DNA from: Massospora cicadina
Lineage: Eukaryota; Entomophthoromycota; Entomophthoromycetes; Entomophthorales; Entomophthoraceae
Assembly (NCBI GenBank): GCA_022478985.1
Contig: JAKSZP010009524.1
Location: 1-64,000, forward strand
Direction: 5' to 3'
Length of the DNA stretch: 64,000 nt
Positions within the stretch are counted from its first letter, which is position 1. Each line of letters opens with the position of its first letter. Below the pieces are notes generated by a model. That model had not been told where the DNA came from and did not search any database. It saw only the letters and a program-made list of their open reading frames with translations. The translations under genes were made by a program, and so were the position numbers. Positions 44,791 through 55,740 of this stretch are shown here, piece after piece.

Positions 44791-45353
44791 CACTTCACTG
44801 GGATCAATCCTTACCCAGTGCCCTTATGGCCTACTGGATTAGCTATCACTGGATCCTGAAAATGTCCCTGTTCCATGTCTTTTATGGGCATGAACCTGGA
44901 ATACCTGCTCTCTTAGATAAAGAAGTTTTTTACTCTAGAGTTGAGGAACCTTAGAAAGCCATGAGAAGATTGGATCAGCGCTCATCCAGCTCCAATATGA
45001 GGCTATGGAAAATCTAGTTAAAATGGTAACTAAAGAAGGGCAGGCTGCCAATAAGCTCTGATATCCCTACCTTCCTTTCAAATGTCTGACCTGGTTCTTT
45101 ATTATCATAGCTGCATCATCCTAGAAGTGCTAAGCTTAGGTCAATCTGGGAATGTCATTTCATCATTACCTACAAGAGAGGTGCGGAGTATTCTATCATA
45201 TCCTTGGCTACAGGGATTATCATTAACTGGTACACGGCCACTTCCTATGGCTCTATTTACCCTTAACATTCTTGAGAGGGGCGATGTCAGACAATTTCCC
45301 TACTGGCTTCAAGAAAAGAATGTTTTGGGTCAAAATAAGCCAAAAGGGGGAAA

Positions 45354-46054
45354 TGTCAGACATTTGTAAGTTTGATATGGGGATAAGGGGTTTTTTGTAT
45401 AAAAATAACAATAGTATTGGCCAAAAGACCCTGGTCAATCTCAGTGGAACCCCTTGAATTGGGGTGACACTTTTACTAATACCACATGGGCAAAATAGCA
45501 CAAGGTCAGGCAGTTGGATTGCCCCGACCATTCAGCAGAATCTGGGGGGGTCCATTGGGGGTTCCTTCCTGGGCCACATCTAGTTCAAACCCAAACACCT
45601 AAGCGGGAACCACCCCCTTTAATAGGCTTGGCAGGGTTCCCCAAGGTGCAATTATTTTCTCTAATGGTGATTGGTTAAAATATATCAAAATTGTTACTCC
45701 ACAGGCTCTTCTTATCTAGAAAACTTTCCATCAGTCATCCCACCAAAGTGAAGCGAGTTTCCAAAGCTCTGATAGGTCACATTTCCATATTCCCTAGTTC
45801 AAACAATACTAAGCTATTATGAACATTAGCATTAAATCTCCTTTGAACCATGATACTTGATACAGTTTAAATACTAAGTGGTAGTATTAAGATGAGTACT
45901 TTTTTTGTTTTTTTGTCATGCGCCCAGTAAAAACCTTTTAAAACCCCATCTTTGATTTTATTTAAAAAAGTTATTATCTTTAGTTTTAGAAGTGTTTTAA
46001 GGAAATCCAGCTGTTATTAGCAACAGCGAGCATAAACCTTACTGGATTCCCATA
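45354..46054 (+). repeat. Element F 3' LTR
   Basis: Starts TGTCAGACATTTG right after the purine tract CAAAAGGGGGAAA (45341-45353) and ends GGATTCCCATA. The terminal CA is mutated to TA compared with the 5' copy. Confidence 0.88.
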
Positions 46055-46059
46055 AATGC

Positions 46060-46370
46060 TGCCATAATTTGACCATTGGGGTTTTTTTTGGAAATGGTGG
46101 AGTGTTGTGGGGTGATGATGGCAATGGCGCATGGGGCGGCAAGGTGCTCTTCACCAGAAAGAATAGCAAAGATGAAGTTGGGTTGAGAGCCATAATCCAT
46201 AAGCCCCAACATCAGCTGATTATATAGAATTTGGGGAAGGAGGTGAGAAGGGAGGTTTGCAAATGATACCAGCAATGTGGTATCAGAAGGGAGGCGATTA
46301 TTGATAGTAGGAATTAGAGTAATATTATAAATCAAAGGAGTCAATGCTGCCACTGCAGCATCCACCTCCT
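46060..46370 (-). pseudogene. Unrecognised GC-richer fragment with a 108-codon frame
   Basis: A short island, richer in GC than its AT-rich surroundings, begins beside the element F LTR. The minus-strand frame (46039-46365) reads NQLMLGLMDYGSQPNFIF, faintly like a protease active site ('l.DsGSq.nFi'), but other protease blocks are not evident. It may be a scrap of a further Gypsy pol or of a host gene. Confidence 0.3.
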
Positions 46371-46477
46371 AGTTAAAATTTTATAATTAATGTATTTAAC
46401 AATATAACTTGTAATATATCTAAATCAAAACTTTAAATTGAAAAGCAAATCAATTATTTTTTTTTTGGAAAAAAAAC

Positions 46478-46790
46478 TCGTTTATAGTCACTAAAAAGTA
46501 TGAAGTAATCAAGAATTATGCCTCCTAAATAAACACTTTTTGAAGTCAGCACCATCTTCTAACCTGACTTAAAGATTTTTGCTTACAAATACAAATTATA
46601 TCTTATGTCTGGATTGGTCCAAGTGTAAATATAAGCAACTTAGAATATACAATGTTGAGTATATACATTATAAATGGCTATTATAAGTCAGTTGAAAAAT
46701 TGGCACCAACTTCAACAAGGGTTCTAATGAGGAGGCATAATTTCTTGATTATTTCATACTTTTAAGTGATTTTTTTAAAAGAGGTTTTTT
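46478..46790. mobile_element. Foldback / MITE-like element with ~100-bp inverted arms
   Basis: The left arm (about 46478-46570) contains AGTATGAAGTAATCAAG, AATTATGCCTCCT and later AGTCAGCACCA. The right arm (about 46687-46790), reverse-complemented, contains AGTATGAAATAATCAAG, AATTATGCCTCCT and TTGGTGCCA, in the same order. The spacer of about 115 bp is AT-rich with no coding frame. Arm ends are blurred by A/T runs, so the target duplication is unresolved. Confidence 0.7.
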
Positions 46791-46955
46791 TATTTTTTTG
46801 AAGAAGGTTCTTTTTTCCCAAAAAACTTTACCCCCTTTCTTTTTCTCCCAAAAAAATTTAGTCAATTTTTAAGTTTAGATCTTTTTTTCCAATTTTATTT
46901 AAAAAATCCTTATATTATATATTCTTTTTTAAACTCTCAATATCTCTCTATAAAA

Positions 46956-47254
46956 GGGGGTGGAAGGCAAGTTAGTAGAGCATATGGCTATCAACCTGAA
47001 GGTTGCAGGTTCAATTCCACCCTTTGCACATCAATCAGGATGCCAGCTAAAGGAAGCTATTGGCAGTTAGTAACTCTAATAACGTGAAAACCTTAACCAT
47101 GATGTAACCATAAAATCTGAGTCCCAATCCAGAGGTGGAAAAACTTTCTTCAATGGAGTTGACCCTGCTGCCAGGCTTCATGTTAATTCTTTCTTTCTTT
47201 CTTTCTTTCTTTTGGTAATGCCTGTCTCTTGGTCAACTTTCCTCAAATAAATAC
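46956..47254 (+). mobile_element. SINE-2, tRNA-derived
   Basis: A 299-bp element with a 12-bp target duplication CTCTCTATAAAA (46944-46955 and 47255-47266). The head has an A-box-like GGCAAGTTAGTAGAGC (46966-46981) and a B box GGTTCAATTCC (47008-47018). The body is followed by a (CTTT)n run (about 47189-47213), then the tail TGTCTCTTGGTCAAC and CCTCAAATAAATA, shared with SINE-1 and SINE-3. The head differs from theirs, so only the tail is common. Confidence 0.88.
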
Positions 47255-47302
47255 CTCTCTATAAAAATAAAACTTTATATATATACTAATATTATCTTTC
47301 AA

Positions 47303-47712
47303 ACAAATATACTAATAATATAATTCATTATAAATTAGATGATTACGTTGCTCAATCTATATTTTAATTTACTGGTTGCCATCTACAATAATTTATTTTT
47401 TTTATTTAGGTGATTTTATTGGTAAAAGTATGTTTAATTTCCTAATTTTATCTTCAATAATTTATTTTATCAAATCTAGCTGATTTTATTGGTCAAATTA
47501 TGATAAATTTACTGATCACCATCTAAAATAATTCACTTTCTTTATTTAGGCAATTTTATTGGTCAAATTATGTTAACTTTACTAATTGACATCCACAATA
47601 ATCTATTTTATAAAATATAGTTTCTTTTATTGGTCAATCTATGCTAAATTTACTATTTGCAATTTAAAATAACTCATTTTATCAAATTTAATTGATATAA
47701 TTGGTGAAAAAC
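47303..47712 (+). repeat. 70-bp tandem array, about six units
   Basis: Units begin with AATTTACT-like sequence at 47366, 47436, 47506, 47576 and 47646, exactly 70 bp apart. Each has a CCATCTA(C/A)AATAATT-like segment and a TTTTATTGGTCAAATTATG-like segment near its end. A degraded unit precedes the first (about 47303-47365). It starts about 40 bp after SINE-2. Confidence 0.8.
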
Positions 47713-48109
47713 TTGCAAAACAATTTCCACCTATATTGATTTAAGCTCATCCCACTATGGACTCTTACTTGCCTGTATTTTGAATATACTCTCATCCATA
47801 ATCATATGCCAAAAGTTGCTATAAAGCTATCTCTTCACCAATTACAGAATAAAGTGTATCCAGCAATGAACATATCCACAATTGAAATTCATTGCTTCCA
47901 AGCCCATTTTAATATAAGACTAAATTAATGGTCAGATACTGGACCAGTACTTACAGAAGTAAAATGAGACCTAAGTTGGAGCATCCTTTCTTTGAAATTT
48001 TTAGGCATCCAAATTGCTCATGTAGTTTCAGAGTTATGCGTAAACAAACATATAAAGTAACAAAAATTATATACAGGTCAAATTGAGAACTCCTTTTTTT
48101 TATTGTTGG
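47713..48109. other. Intergenic stretch, no gene recognised
   Basis: Slightly less AT-rich than the array before it. Only short frames and no terminal or tandem repeat were seen. Confidence 0.45.
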
Positions 48110-48205
48110 TTAAAACTCCTCTATAATAATTGGCTCATCTTTTGACTTTTATATTGAATTTTATAAAGGTCAGTTGTTTGAATCCTGGTGTAATAACTTT
48201 TATTT
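48110..48205 (+). repeat. tRNA-like SINE-type repeat, right copy
   Basis: CTCCTCTATAATAATTGGCTC, then TTTTATAAAGGTCAGTTGTT and TGAATCCTGGTG, then CTTTTAT. Aligns with 14135-14218. The A-box- and B-box-like elements are recognisable but decayed. Confidence 0.5.
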
Positions 48206-48489
48206 TAATTGCTTTTTATCATTAAATTTAAATCTATATAGCTTTTTATTCAAGGTAAGCTGACCAGTGGACAGAATTACCAAAAAGAGAATGATAAAAA
48301 TAAAAAATAAAATAAATGGAAGGCTTATATGAGCAAAATGACACCAAAAACAAACTTAAACCAACTAAACAGCCTGTCAATGGAAAACTGTAAGATGACC
48401 ATGGTGGAGGGAGAAGGGGGCAGGGGCTTCTTAGCTTCAAAGTTTAGCAATATGTGGGCCCAGAAGGAAAGAAGTAGAGATAAAATTTA

Positions 48490-48802
48490 TCTATCTATAT
48501 GTATAAGAGAAAACCACTAACTGATTTACCACAAAATCTCCAAAAAATACAAACCTAGAAACTTGAAATTTTTGTATGTAAGTTCCTTAAATAAATATAT
48601 AGGTGAGCACTTAAAAAGGATTTTTAAAAAATATAAAGTGGAATAGAAAGTTTTATATATACCAAGTGAATATCCTATATGCTTGGTGGTATCTATTATA
48701 TTGTTATGGCTAAGAGTTTTTATAATATAAAAATTTAAATTAATGAATTGACGCATTTAAAATTATAGAGACACCATAGCAAAGCACTGATAACTCTGCT
48801 AG
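48490..48802 (+). mobile_element. Short non-autonomous Helitron-like element (H1)
   Basis: 313 bp, starting TCTATCTATATGTATAAGAG after an A and ending AACTCTGCTAG before a T, as Helitrons do. It shares its head with H4 (14219-14549) and its 3' end with H2 and H3. No coding capacity. Confidence 0.7.
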
Positions 48803-49009
48803 TCTAATATAAAAAAGATTTAGTAAATAAAAAAATATAAGCTTTAAAATATAATAACATAAAATAGGACAGAATAAGTGGTTGAACCAATTTGCAACAT
48901 ACAATATTCCCTAAAAATAGAGAAATGTATAAGTGTAACAAAATGGGTTCACTCCAACCAACAAGAAAGCCCCATTCATAATATGTAGACTTAAAAATTA
49001 AGAGCAACA

Positions 49010-50972
49010 ATGGCATATGACCTTCTGGACTCTGATGATGTGACCTTTCAGATTCAATAAGCCAAAGTAGGCGAGAATGTGATGCCTTACTTTATGGAAC
49101 TCTACAATTTGAAAGATGACGTAATCAAAGCTATTTTACTGAAGTTGCAGAAGAATTAATGCGCATATACACAACCGTCACTCTCCCATAGTACACAATT
49201 GATGATTGCCCATACCAAATCATACTTACGCTTGTTTGTCCACCCTGTTCTCATTATTAATTACAACTTTTGGGATTGCATCAAATGGAGATCTAAAGAT
49301 AATTTAGTCTTACAATAACTTAATTTCAAACTCTTAAAATTACAAAACTCCTTCCAATTTTGGTTGGGACAATTGAGAAGCTATTATGGAAATAAAGAGA
49401 AATTTATGAGTCGCAGAACCAAATTTTGAAAATGATAATGAAGTTGGTGGATACATTTGCAATAAAATTATCTAGAAGATTGCTACCGTCTTGGCAACTT
49501 ACATAGATGATAAAAAGCTATTGTCAAATTACTGGCTCAGGTGAATGGACAACAGTAAACCTCTGAGTCTCAGATTGAGGAGATAACTAATTGAGTTTTC
49601 CAACTTGTGAAAGAGCCAATGCCAAACCTACTTCTGAGGTATGAGTTCAAGAAAGACCTCCCTGTCTCACTGGCCTCAAAGGGCCTCAAGACCCAGAAGG
49701 ACCCAGATGCAAGGAAGGCCCCAAGGCCTCGTGAGGACCCTCCGCACATTGATCCAACCTGAGATGTGGATCATGAGCCCAACTTCAGGGCTTTGTAATG
49801 ACACATGATGGGGGTGACTCAAGGAGTTGGATGGACATTAAAGGAAACTATCATGACGCCAATATACCTTGATTACCCTTTATGATAAGATTCCTATTAT
49901 ACAGAAGATGTGTTTGGATATGGCCACCAGAAAACTATCCCATAAAACTATTTTAAGCCAAGATTAGTCAACTTGCACCTTGACTACAGAATTTAGAAAC
50001 TCAGCAAGAGGATATATTGCATAAACTTGTAGACTAAGCTACCAAAAATCTTCAATCCACCAGGCAATCAGCCCTAACGATGCCACTACTCATGATAACA
50101 ACTGGGGTAAAAACCTGAAAGAGGATATTGATTATATATGACAACAACTTGATCAAGGCTGCATGACTAACCATCTTGAGACTGAACCTTCCAAAACTGA
50201 TAGACCCTCAACCCCAGCTATACATGTCCTCTACAAACTTGTCAACTCCATTAAGCCTTACTTTAGAAAGAAGTATGTTTCTGTTATGGGGAACATTTAG
50301 ACTTTCCTAATTTGTGTACAAAAGGGACTCAAAGCTAGTCACTGACTTATAGAAATTCCAACACATTTAGAACTTCATTGACATTGGTTCATGGTTTATA
50401 ATAATGCCTTACTTCAAATAATGTAATTCTTAAGATCAAGTAAAAGAATAACTTATTAAAATCTTGGCAGCAATTTCTCCCCTTTTAAAAGAAACATGCC
50501 TTCATGCGCATAAAAACAAAAAAGGAGAATCCTATAAAGTATTCTAACCATTTCTATTATGAAGCTTGAGACAGCCTTTTGTGACTGGGTACCTTGGATG
50601 ATGCAATACCCGCCTGTGGCACCCACTTTCTCTTTTGACCAACAGCTTGTGCTTCACTTCTTAGGATTCAAGAAGCTTTTAAAATCAGTTATTAACATCA
50701 AGGAAGCTATCATGGAACAACCCAAACTAAATAAACGTCATGACTCATCTAATAAACGATTTCAACCTTATATTCATGCCATTGGCAAAACCTAAAGTCT
50801 TATTCAGATGTGACCCCTGCTCTGGATATGGGTTCTTCAATTATCAAGAGTGTCAATTCTGGAAAAATAAATCATACAAGGAATAAAAAGTGCGTCAGAC
50901 TAGGTCCTGAGGCTCCTTAAGCTGATGAATTTATGCTTCAAAAACTTACTCAGAATCATTAAATGCGTGAGT
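49010..50972 (+). pseudogene. Element D gag
   Basis: Opens MAYDLLDSDDVTFQIQ, then a stop, and AKVGENVMPYFMELYNL. It is followed by charged, proline-rich fragments. A 78-codon frame (50559-50795) with FSFDQQLVLHFLGFKKLL precedes a knuckle-like CDPCSGYGFFNYQEC (about 50812-50856), where the expected His is Phe and the spacing is stretched by one. The layout matches the gag of element E. Confidence 0.62.
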
Positions 50973-50977
50973 GCTTC

Positions 50978-52126
50978 TGTAAGTCTGGGGGAGCGCCCTC
51001 TCCATTTAAACTAATTGGAATTCCCATTTCCATCAAAAAGGAGCCAAGAATACATGCTGTTCCCCTCATTTCCCATGGCGACCTCACCCATGTGGTGGAT
51101 GAGCGTTGGGTAACAGCTTATCATTTAAGGACCCCACCACCCATCCTGGTATTGACATTGGCAAATTAGTATGTCAAATCAAGGGAATATGTACCAAGCT
51201 TTTGGATAGTTAGCATTATCTAGGGATAAAGGGTTTAAACAAAATTGAGGGCAACGAGCCTTTGTTATTAAAGCCTGAGAGCCCCAAACCCATGGCAACA
51301 AAGCCCAATGGGAGTGCAATTGCAAATAATGAAGTACCAAGTTTAGAATCGTTGGCTAAACTTGATGGCATTGAGCCATTGGGAAATGTAGCCCACAGTC
51401 TGAAACCTGCCCCTAAACACACCTAAATTCCTGCATAATAAATTCCTGCTTTGAAAATGTATTCTAGAGTGTCTGGGTGCGGATGGGTTGGGTATTCTGA
51501 ACCCATTCCTGACCTCATGGGACTGCCTCTACATGGGGTGGCCATGAGAGGTTCCCATGGCCTGTCAGGCAAGATGTCGTCATTCAGTTGTCAAAATTGA
51601 AGAAAATCGGCAACTTGGGCATCTGAGGTTTAACTGATTATGACTCAGCCTGCTGCCAACTATTTTGAAGGTGGTTTAAAATAATTCATTTTCCCCCTCA
51701 CTCAAAGTTCTCCAGGTTAGGCGAGACCTTGAGGGCCCAATCCAAAGTTTTGCTAAGCTATTCCCCAAATCAATTGTCTATTTAGGCAGCCATAACACAC
51801 TGAGAATTTTGACGGTTAATTTCTACTTTTAAATTCCAATAGTATCCTATCTCCCAAATCTTTTTTTACTATAAAGGAATTCAAACTCCCATCCTGATCT
51901 CATTTTTTCCAGTACCCAAACTAATGGGACTTGGGACCATGATAGCCTGGTTTTTCACCAGGTTACTATTCAAATTTAAAGCTTATTGTCACTCATTGAA
52001 AAAGTATTTCCATCTTGATTCAACATCTTTAAGCAGCATTACCTATGGCTTTTGGGCTTGCCATTTGGGTTTTTTGACATCCATATTGTCAGGCCAGTTT
52101 AAACTTAACTTACCGCTTCCCTGACA
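50978..52126 (+). mobile_element. Solo LTR of the A/B chromovirus family
   Basis: 1149 bp, starting TGTAAGTCTGGGGGAG and ending CCCTGACA, which are the LTR ends of elements A and B read in the other orientation. It is flanked by the perfect target duplication GCTTC (50973-50977 and 52127-52131). No internal region remains, so it arose by LTR-LTR recombination. Its start encodes CKSGGAPSPF and DLTHVVDERWVTA in one open frame (50963-51169). Confidence 0.92.
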
Positions 52127-52640
52127 GCTTCATCATGCCTTCTCCTGATGGACTCAACAGCCCTACCATTAGTGGTAGAATAAAAAGCCTTCACTTCGTC
52201 CTATCTGCTTTAGATTCAACTCTATGAAAACCCTGACAAGCCTATTGTATCCAATGCCATCAATTTGATCTCTCACTTTAGCTCCAATGTCACTCGTGTA
52301 GAGGTAATGGTGCACAATGTAAAGGCCCTGGAAATCGTTGAAACCAGCTCTTATTCAACGCTATCTCATCCCACCTGATGAAGCAGACTAATATTGCCCC
52401 AATTGTACTCATACTCTAGAATATGGAACTTTCAGACAATCAAGCATTAGATTTACAGGGTCTTACTCATCATTGCCCATCTAGATCGAGTCCTTAGTTA
52501 TGATTACCCGTGCTATTGTATTGGACAACAATAGCTATATTTTAATCATAAGACCGCAGTTCCTGATCAAGTTTGACACCAAGATTATTCACAAAGATCT
52601 TTTTTTTCATAATTTGTATTGCTTTCCTCCAAAAATCCAG
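52127..52640 (+). pseudogene. Element D protease remnant
   Basis: Near 52490-52580 the frame reads TRAIVLDNNSYILIIRPQFLIKFD, the closing 'yDiLiG..FL..f' block of the protease in this group. The active site upstream is not readable. Confidence 0.5.
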
Positions 52641-53339
52641 AACCTGTCTAAGTAGAAAGATAAAAAAACTCTGAAGTTGCTTATTATATCATCTCAAAAA
52701 TACATTGAGCGACTGAAATACTGAGTAATAGGTACAAAGACTTAGTTACCTGCATCCACAGTCGATGATAAAGAGGGAATAGCAATTCTCCTGTCAACAA
52801 AATAGTAATTCCCCCTAAATCACAGATTCTGGTGAAGACAGGAATCCAAGTCACTATACCCTCCGCTCATCTGTTGGAGGTTTATGAAAAACCCATTCCT
52901 TCTATAGATTAACTCTGACTTGTCTTGAATACTCAATACCACATACCAAAGATTTACTACCATACTATTGGCTAATATATACTAATCAACCCCAGACCAT
53001 GACTCTATATATTGTCTTTTAGCTTATGTCCATACTCTACTGATTGACCCATGGCCTGAATCTCTGGCTGGTTATATATGACCAACTTAAAACCTTGATG
53101 AATTTACTAACATAAAGCTAGTAGAGATAAAGTTTAGCGATTAACTTACGCTAAAACAACAACTATTGGTGGATACCTAATTATAGATATGAAGATGTTT
53201 TTTCCAAGATCTCTAACGACCTATTAATGAAGTGTGTCCAACATAAGTGCAGACTAGTAATATTTTACCCATTTAGGCAAAACCCTATTGGAAATGTAAA
53301 GTCTTTTAATCCCAAGTGTTCAAGAAATTTAGAAAAAGT

Positions 53340-53900
53340 TAATTAAAGACGGCCTACTATAGCCTTTTCAAAGCCAATGGGCTTATCCCTAAAATTGAAT
53401 CATAAAAAATATGGAGGCCATTACGTAGTGATGTATTACAGGTAACTGTATGAAATTACTTGGAAGGACGATACCCACTACCCCATATCATTAACTCTCT
53501 CCAGCTTTTCTCTGAATCCAAGTTTTTCACCGCCATGGATCTTTCCAGCAGATATTATCATATAGGACTTGCACTCTAAATACAGAGAGAGATGTGAGCT
53601 AATCTTTAATGAAGGGTTATTTGAGCTGACCTGAATGCTTCATGGGTATTTCAACGCCACTGCAACCTTCCAATGGACAATGTATGGTATGCTAAATGAC
53701 CTCATGTTGTCTTATGTATTAGTCTATTTTGGATGATGTTAATATATTTTCCAGTGCCTTCAATGGACATCCTTAACATTTATAAAGAAGACTTTGATTG
53801 AATGAATTATGCTTTTTTAAAGCTGAAGCTTGCTAAGGCTAGTTTTCAAGATGAAAATAGAATTCTATGGCCTCAAAGTTATGCGTGAAAGAATCTCTTC
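53340..53900 (+). pseudogene. Element D reverse transcriptase
   Basis: Near 53500-53580 a frame reads LFSESKFFTAMDLSSRYYHIG, the palm block with its first Asp (MDLSS). Near 53733-53760 a second frame reads ILDDVNIFS, the catalytic LDD. Fingers, and the FQ block between (near 53660), are frameshifted. Confidence 0.75.
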
Positions 53901-54089
53901 CTTGCATGACAAGGCTGTTGAAATACATAAGGTGACCCATCCAAATAGCTTAAAAATACAGCTCTTAATATGAAATGGGTGTTTATTGGCATCAGTTCTT
54001 CATCATTTTGCTAGTCTTGCTGAGCCACTAGAATATTTACTTTAAAAAAGAGATCCCATTACACTGAGAAAAATCTCAACAAAATGCTT

Positions 54090-54540
54090 TTGACTCCCTG
54101 AGTGAGCCTTGATGTCAGCCCCTATACTAATCTACCACAAATATGATAAGCCATTCATCCTGTTCATGGACGCCAGTGATGTCACATTCAGATCAATATT
54201 GGCCAACCTGGCTAACCAAGTTAATCAGCCTATTGCTTACTTCATTAAAACTCTGAACAAGTCAAGTAGCTTATAGTGTTACAGAAAATGAGTCTCTAGT
54301 TAAGCTATTTTCTATGAAATGATTTTTTGCCCTATCTATGAGTAACATTTCACAATTGTAGCCAATCATTCATTGTTAAAGTGTTTACTGAAATGGGGGG
54401 GGTTCCTATTGAGAAAGCTTGCTTGATGTAACCTAAAATTACAAAGTAATGAATTTTCTATTGTGCATAGGGTGGGAGATAGCCATTAGAATGCTGATTA
54501 GCTAACCCACATGCCTATACTAACATATATGTTTCAAAAA
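54090..54540 (+). pseudogene. Element D RNase H
   Basis: KPFILFMDASDVTFRSILANL near 54150-54210 is the first RNase H block (MDAS with its Asp). The following blocks (near 54280-54400) are broken: a CYRK-stop-VSS segment stands where 'Y...ekE.LA' is expected. Confidence 0.7.
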
Positions 54541-54689
54541 AAGATTAGGTTTATGATCTGATTGGATGACCTAAGTTGTAAGATCAGAAGAACTTTTAAT
54601 AGAACAACTAAAACTGATGACGGGTCAACAACAAATTAAAGAAAAGCTGTTTTACAAACACCTAGGGACGCCCTGGCTCTCTTATGTAT

Positions 54690-55680
54690 GCCCCTCATCT
54701 CAGCCCTCAATCATCCTAGAGGTGCATACCACTGTGGGTCATAAAATTCTACAAGATATACCAGTGGCTTAAGGAATAATGTTAGTGGATGGCATGATTT
54801 CCCTCATCATTAATGTTATTGTCTACTGCCTCATTTGTGTGAGTCAAGGGCCTGCAAATCCTTTTTCAATGTTAAATTTTTGGGCCAGCCTCACCCTTTG
54901 ATAACGTCAATATTGATGTAATTGGCCTTTTCCAGCCACAATGTATAAACACCAATGAATTATCCTCGCCATCAATCACTTCATAAAATTGGCAGAAACC
55001 ACATTAAAAGTTCCCACCAACAATAAGGCCACCGCCTCATTCTTAATTAAACAAGTCTTAACTGGCATAGTGGCCTGAAAGTTCTCCAGTTAGATAATGG
55101 TATGTATTTCATGTTCCAGGTGAAAAAGAACTAAACTTGATGATGAGGACGTATCAAGCCTTTACAGCACCCTATCACCTTTCCAATAATGGAGCCATGA
55201 GGCAAGCTAATACAATTCTCTCCATTTTCATAAAAGGAATTAAACTGATCCATACTGATTAAATGCGTATTTTTCTATTCTTTAATGGCTTACTTGTAAG
55301 CTATCACTGTATTAGGATGTCCCCATTTATGGCTCTATATGTTTAAGAACACGTGTTACCATCTAGTATCCAGCCTATACTAGAAAACTTTTTACTCATA
55401 ATACATTCAATCTAGTGATGAGGAGACTTTCAGAGTAGAATATAGGCTGCAGGCTCTAGTGGCAAATTATCTAGGGACAGTTACCAGAAAAGAAACCAAA
55501 TAAGCCTATGCTAAGAAACTTTTCACACCTGAAAATAAGTCAGGAGACTTAGTACTCTTCTACCATCACCAACATATTAAAAAGTCTATAAGCTTAATGT
55601 ATTGTAGTCTAGACCTTATTGAGTGATAGACCTTCACAGTTTCATACACTCCACAGCTTCCATTAAGACGAGGACTTTTG
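54690..55680 (+). pseudogene. Element D integrase
   Basis: Pieces of zinc domain (CLICVSQGPAN-like near 54830, one Cys lost) and core (VNIDVIGLFQP near 54905, first Asp present; LDNGMYFMFQ near 55088, second Asp). The C-terminus (near 55550) reads SGDLVLFYHHQHIKK, comparable with SDLVLYYHSC in element F. Split among all three frames. Confidence 0.65.
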
Positions 55681-55740
55681 TTAATTGAGTTTATGGAAGA
55701 ATCCTCCTAAGTTATATACCCCTTTCGGCAAGATCTTGAG

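Larger units (their letters stand above)
32293..46054 (+). mobile_element. Element F: Ty3/Gypsy element containing element G and a SINE
   Basis: A plus-strand element. Its 5' LTR is split: about 60 bp at 32293-32352, then element G (32353-39687), then the rest at 39693-40310. The 3' LTR is 45354-46054. A primer site (40314-40330) and a polypurine tract (CAAAAGGGGGAAA before 45354) fit. Interior order: unrecognised gag-position ORF, protease, reverse transcriptase (with a minus-strand SINE), RNase H, integrase. No chromodomain was found. The outer target duplication is uncertain (AATAC against AATGC). The frames are broken throughout. Confidence 0.85.
49010..55740 (+). mobile_element. Element D: Ty3/Gypsy element, heavily decayed, with nested solo LTR
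   Basis: Plus-strand gag from the ATG at 49010, then protease, reverse transcriptase, RNase H and integrase in order. A solo LTR (50978-52126) entered between gag and protease. I could not find its own LTRs or primer site; the flanks 48803-49009 and 55741-56290 show no matching pair. It is the most degraded pol in the window, and catalytic blocks are readable only by changing frame. Confidence 0.75.

Noticed and set aside
46956..47028. Possible functional tRNA gene
   Set aside because: The arms do not pair properly, and the element has a SINE body, a tail and a target duplication.
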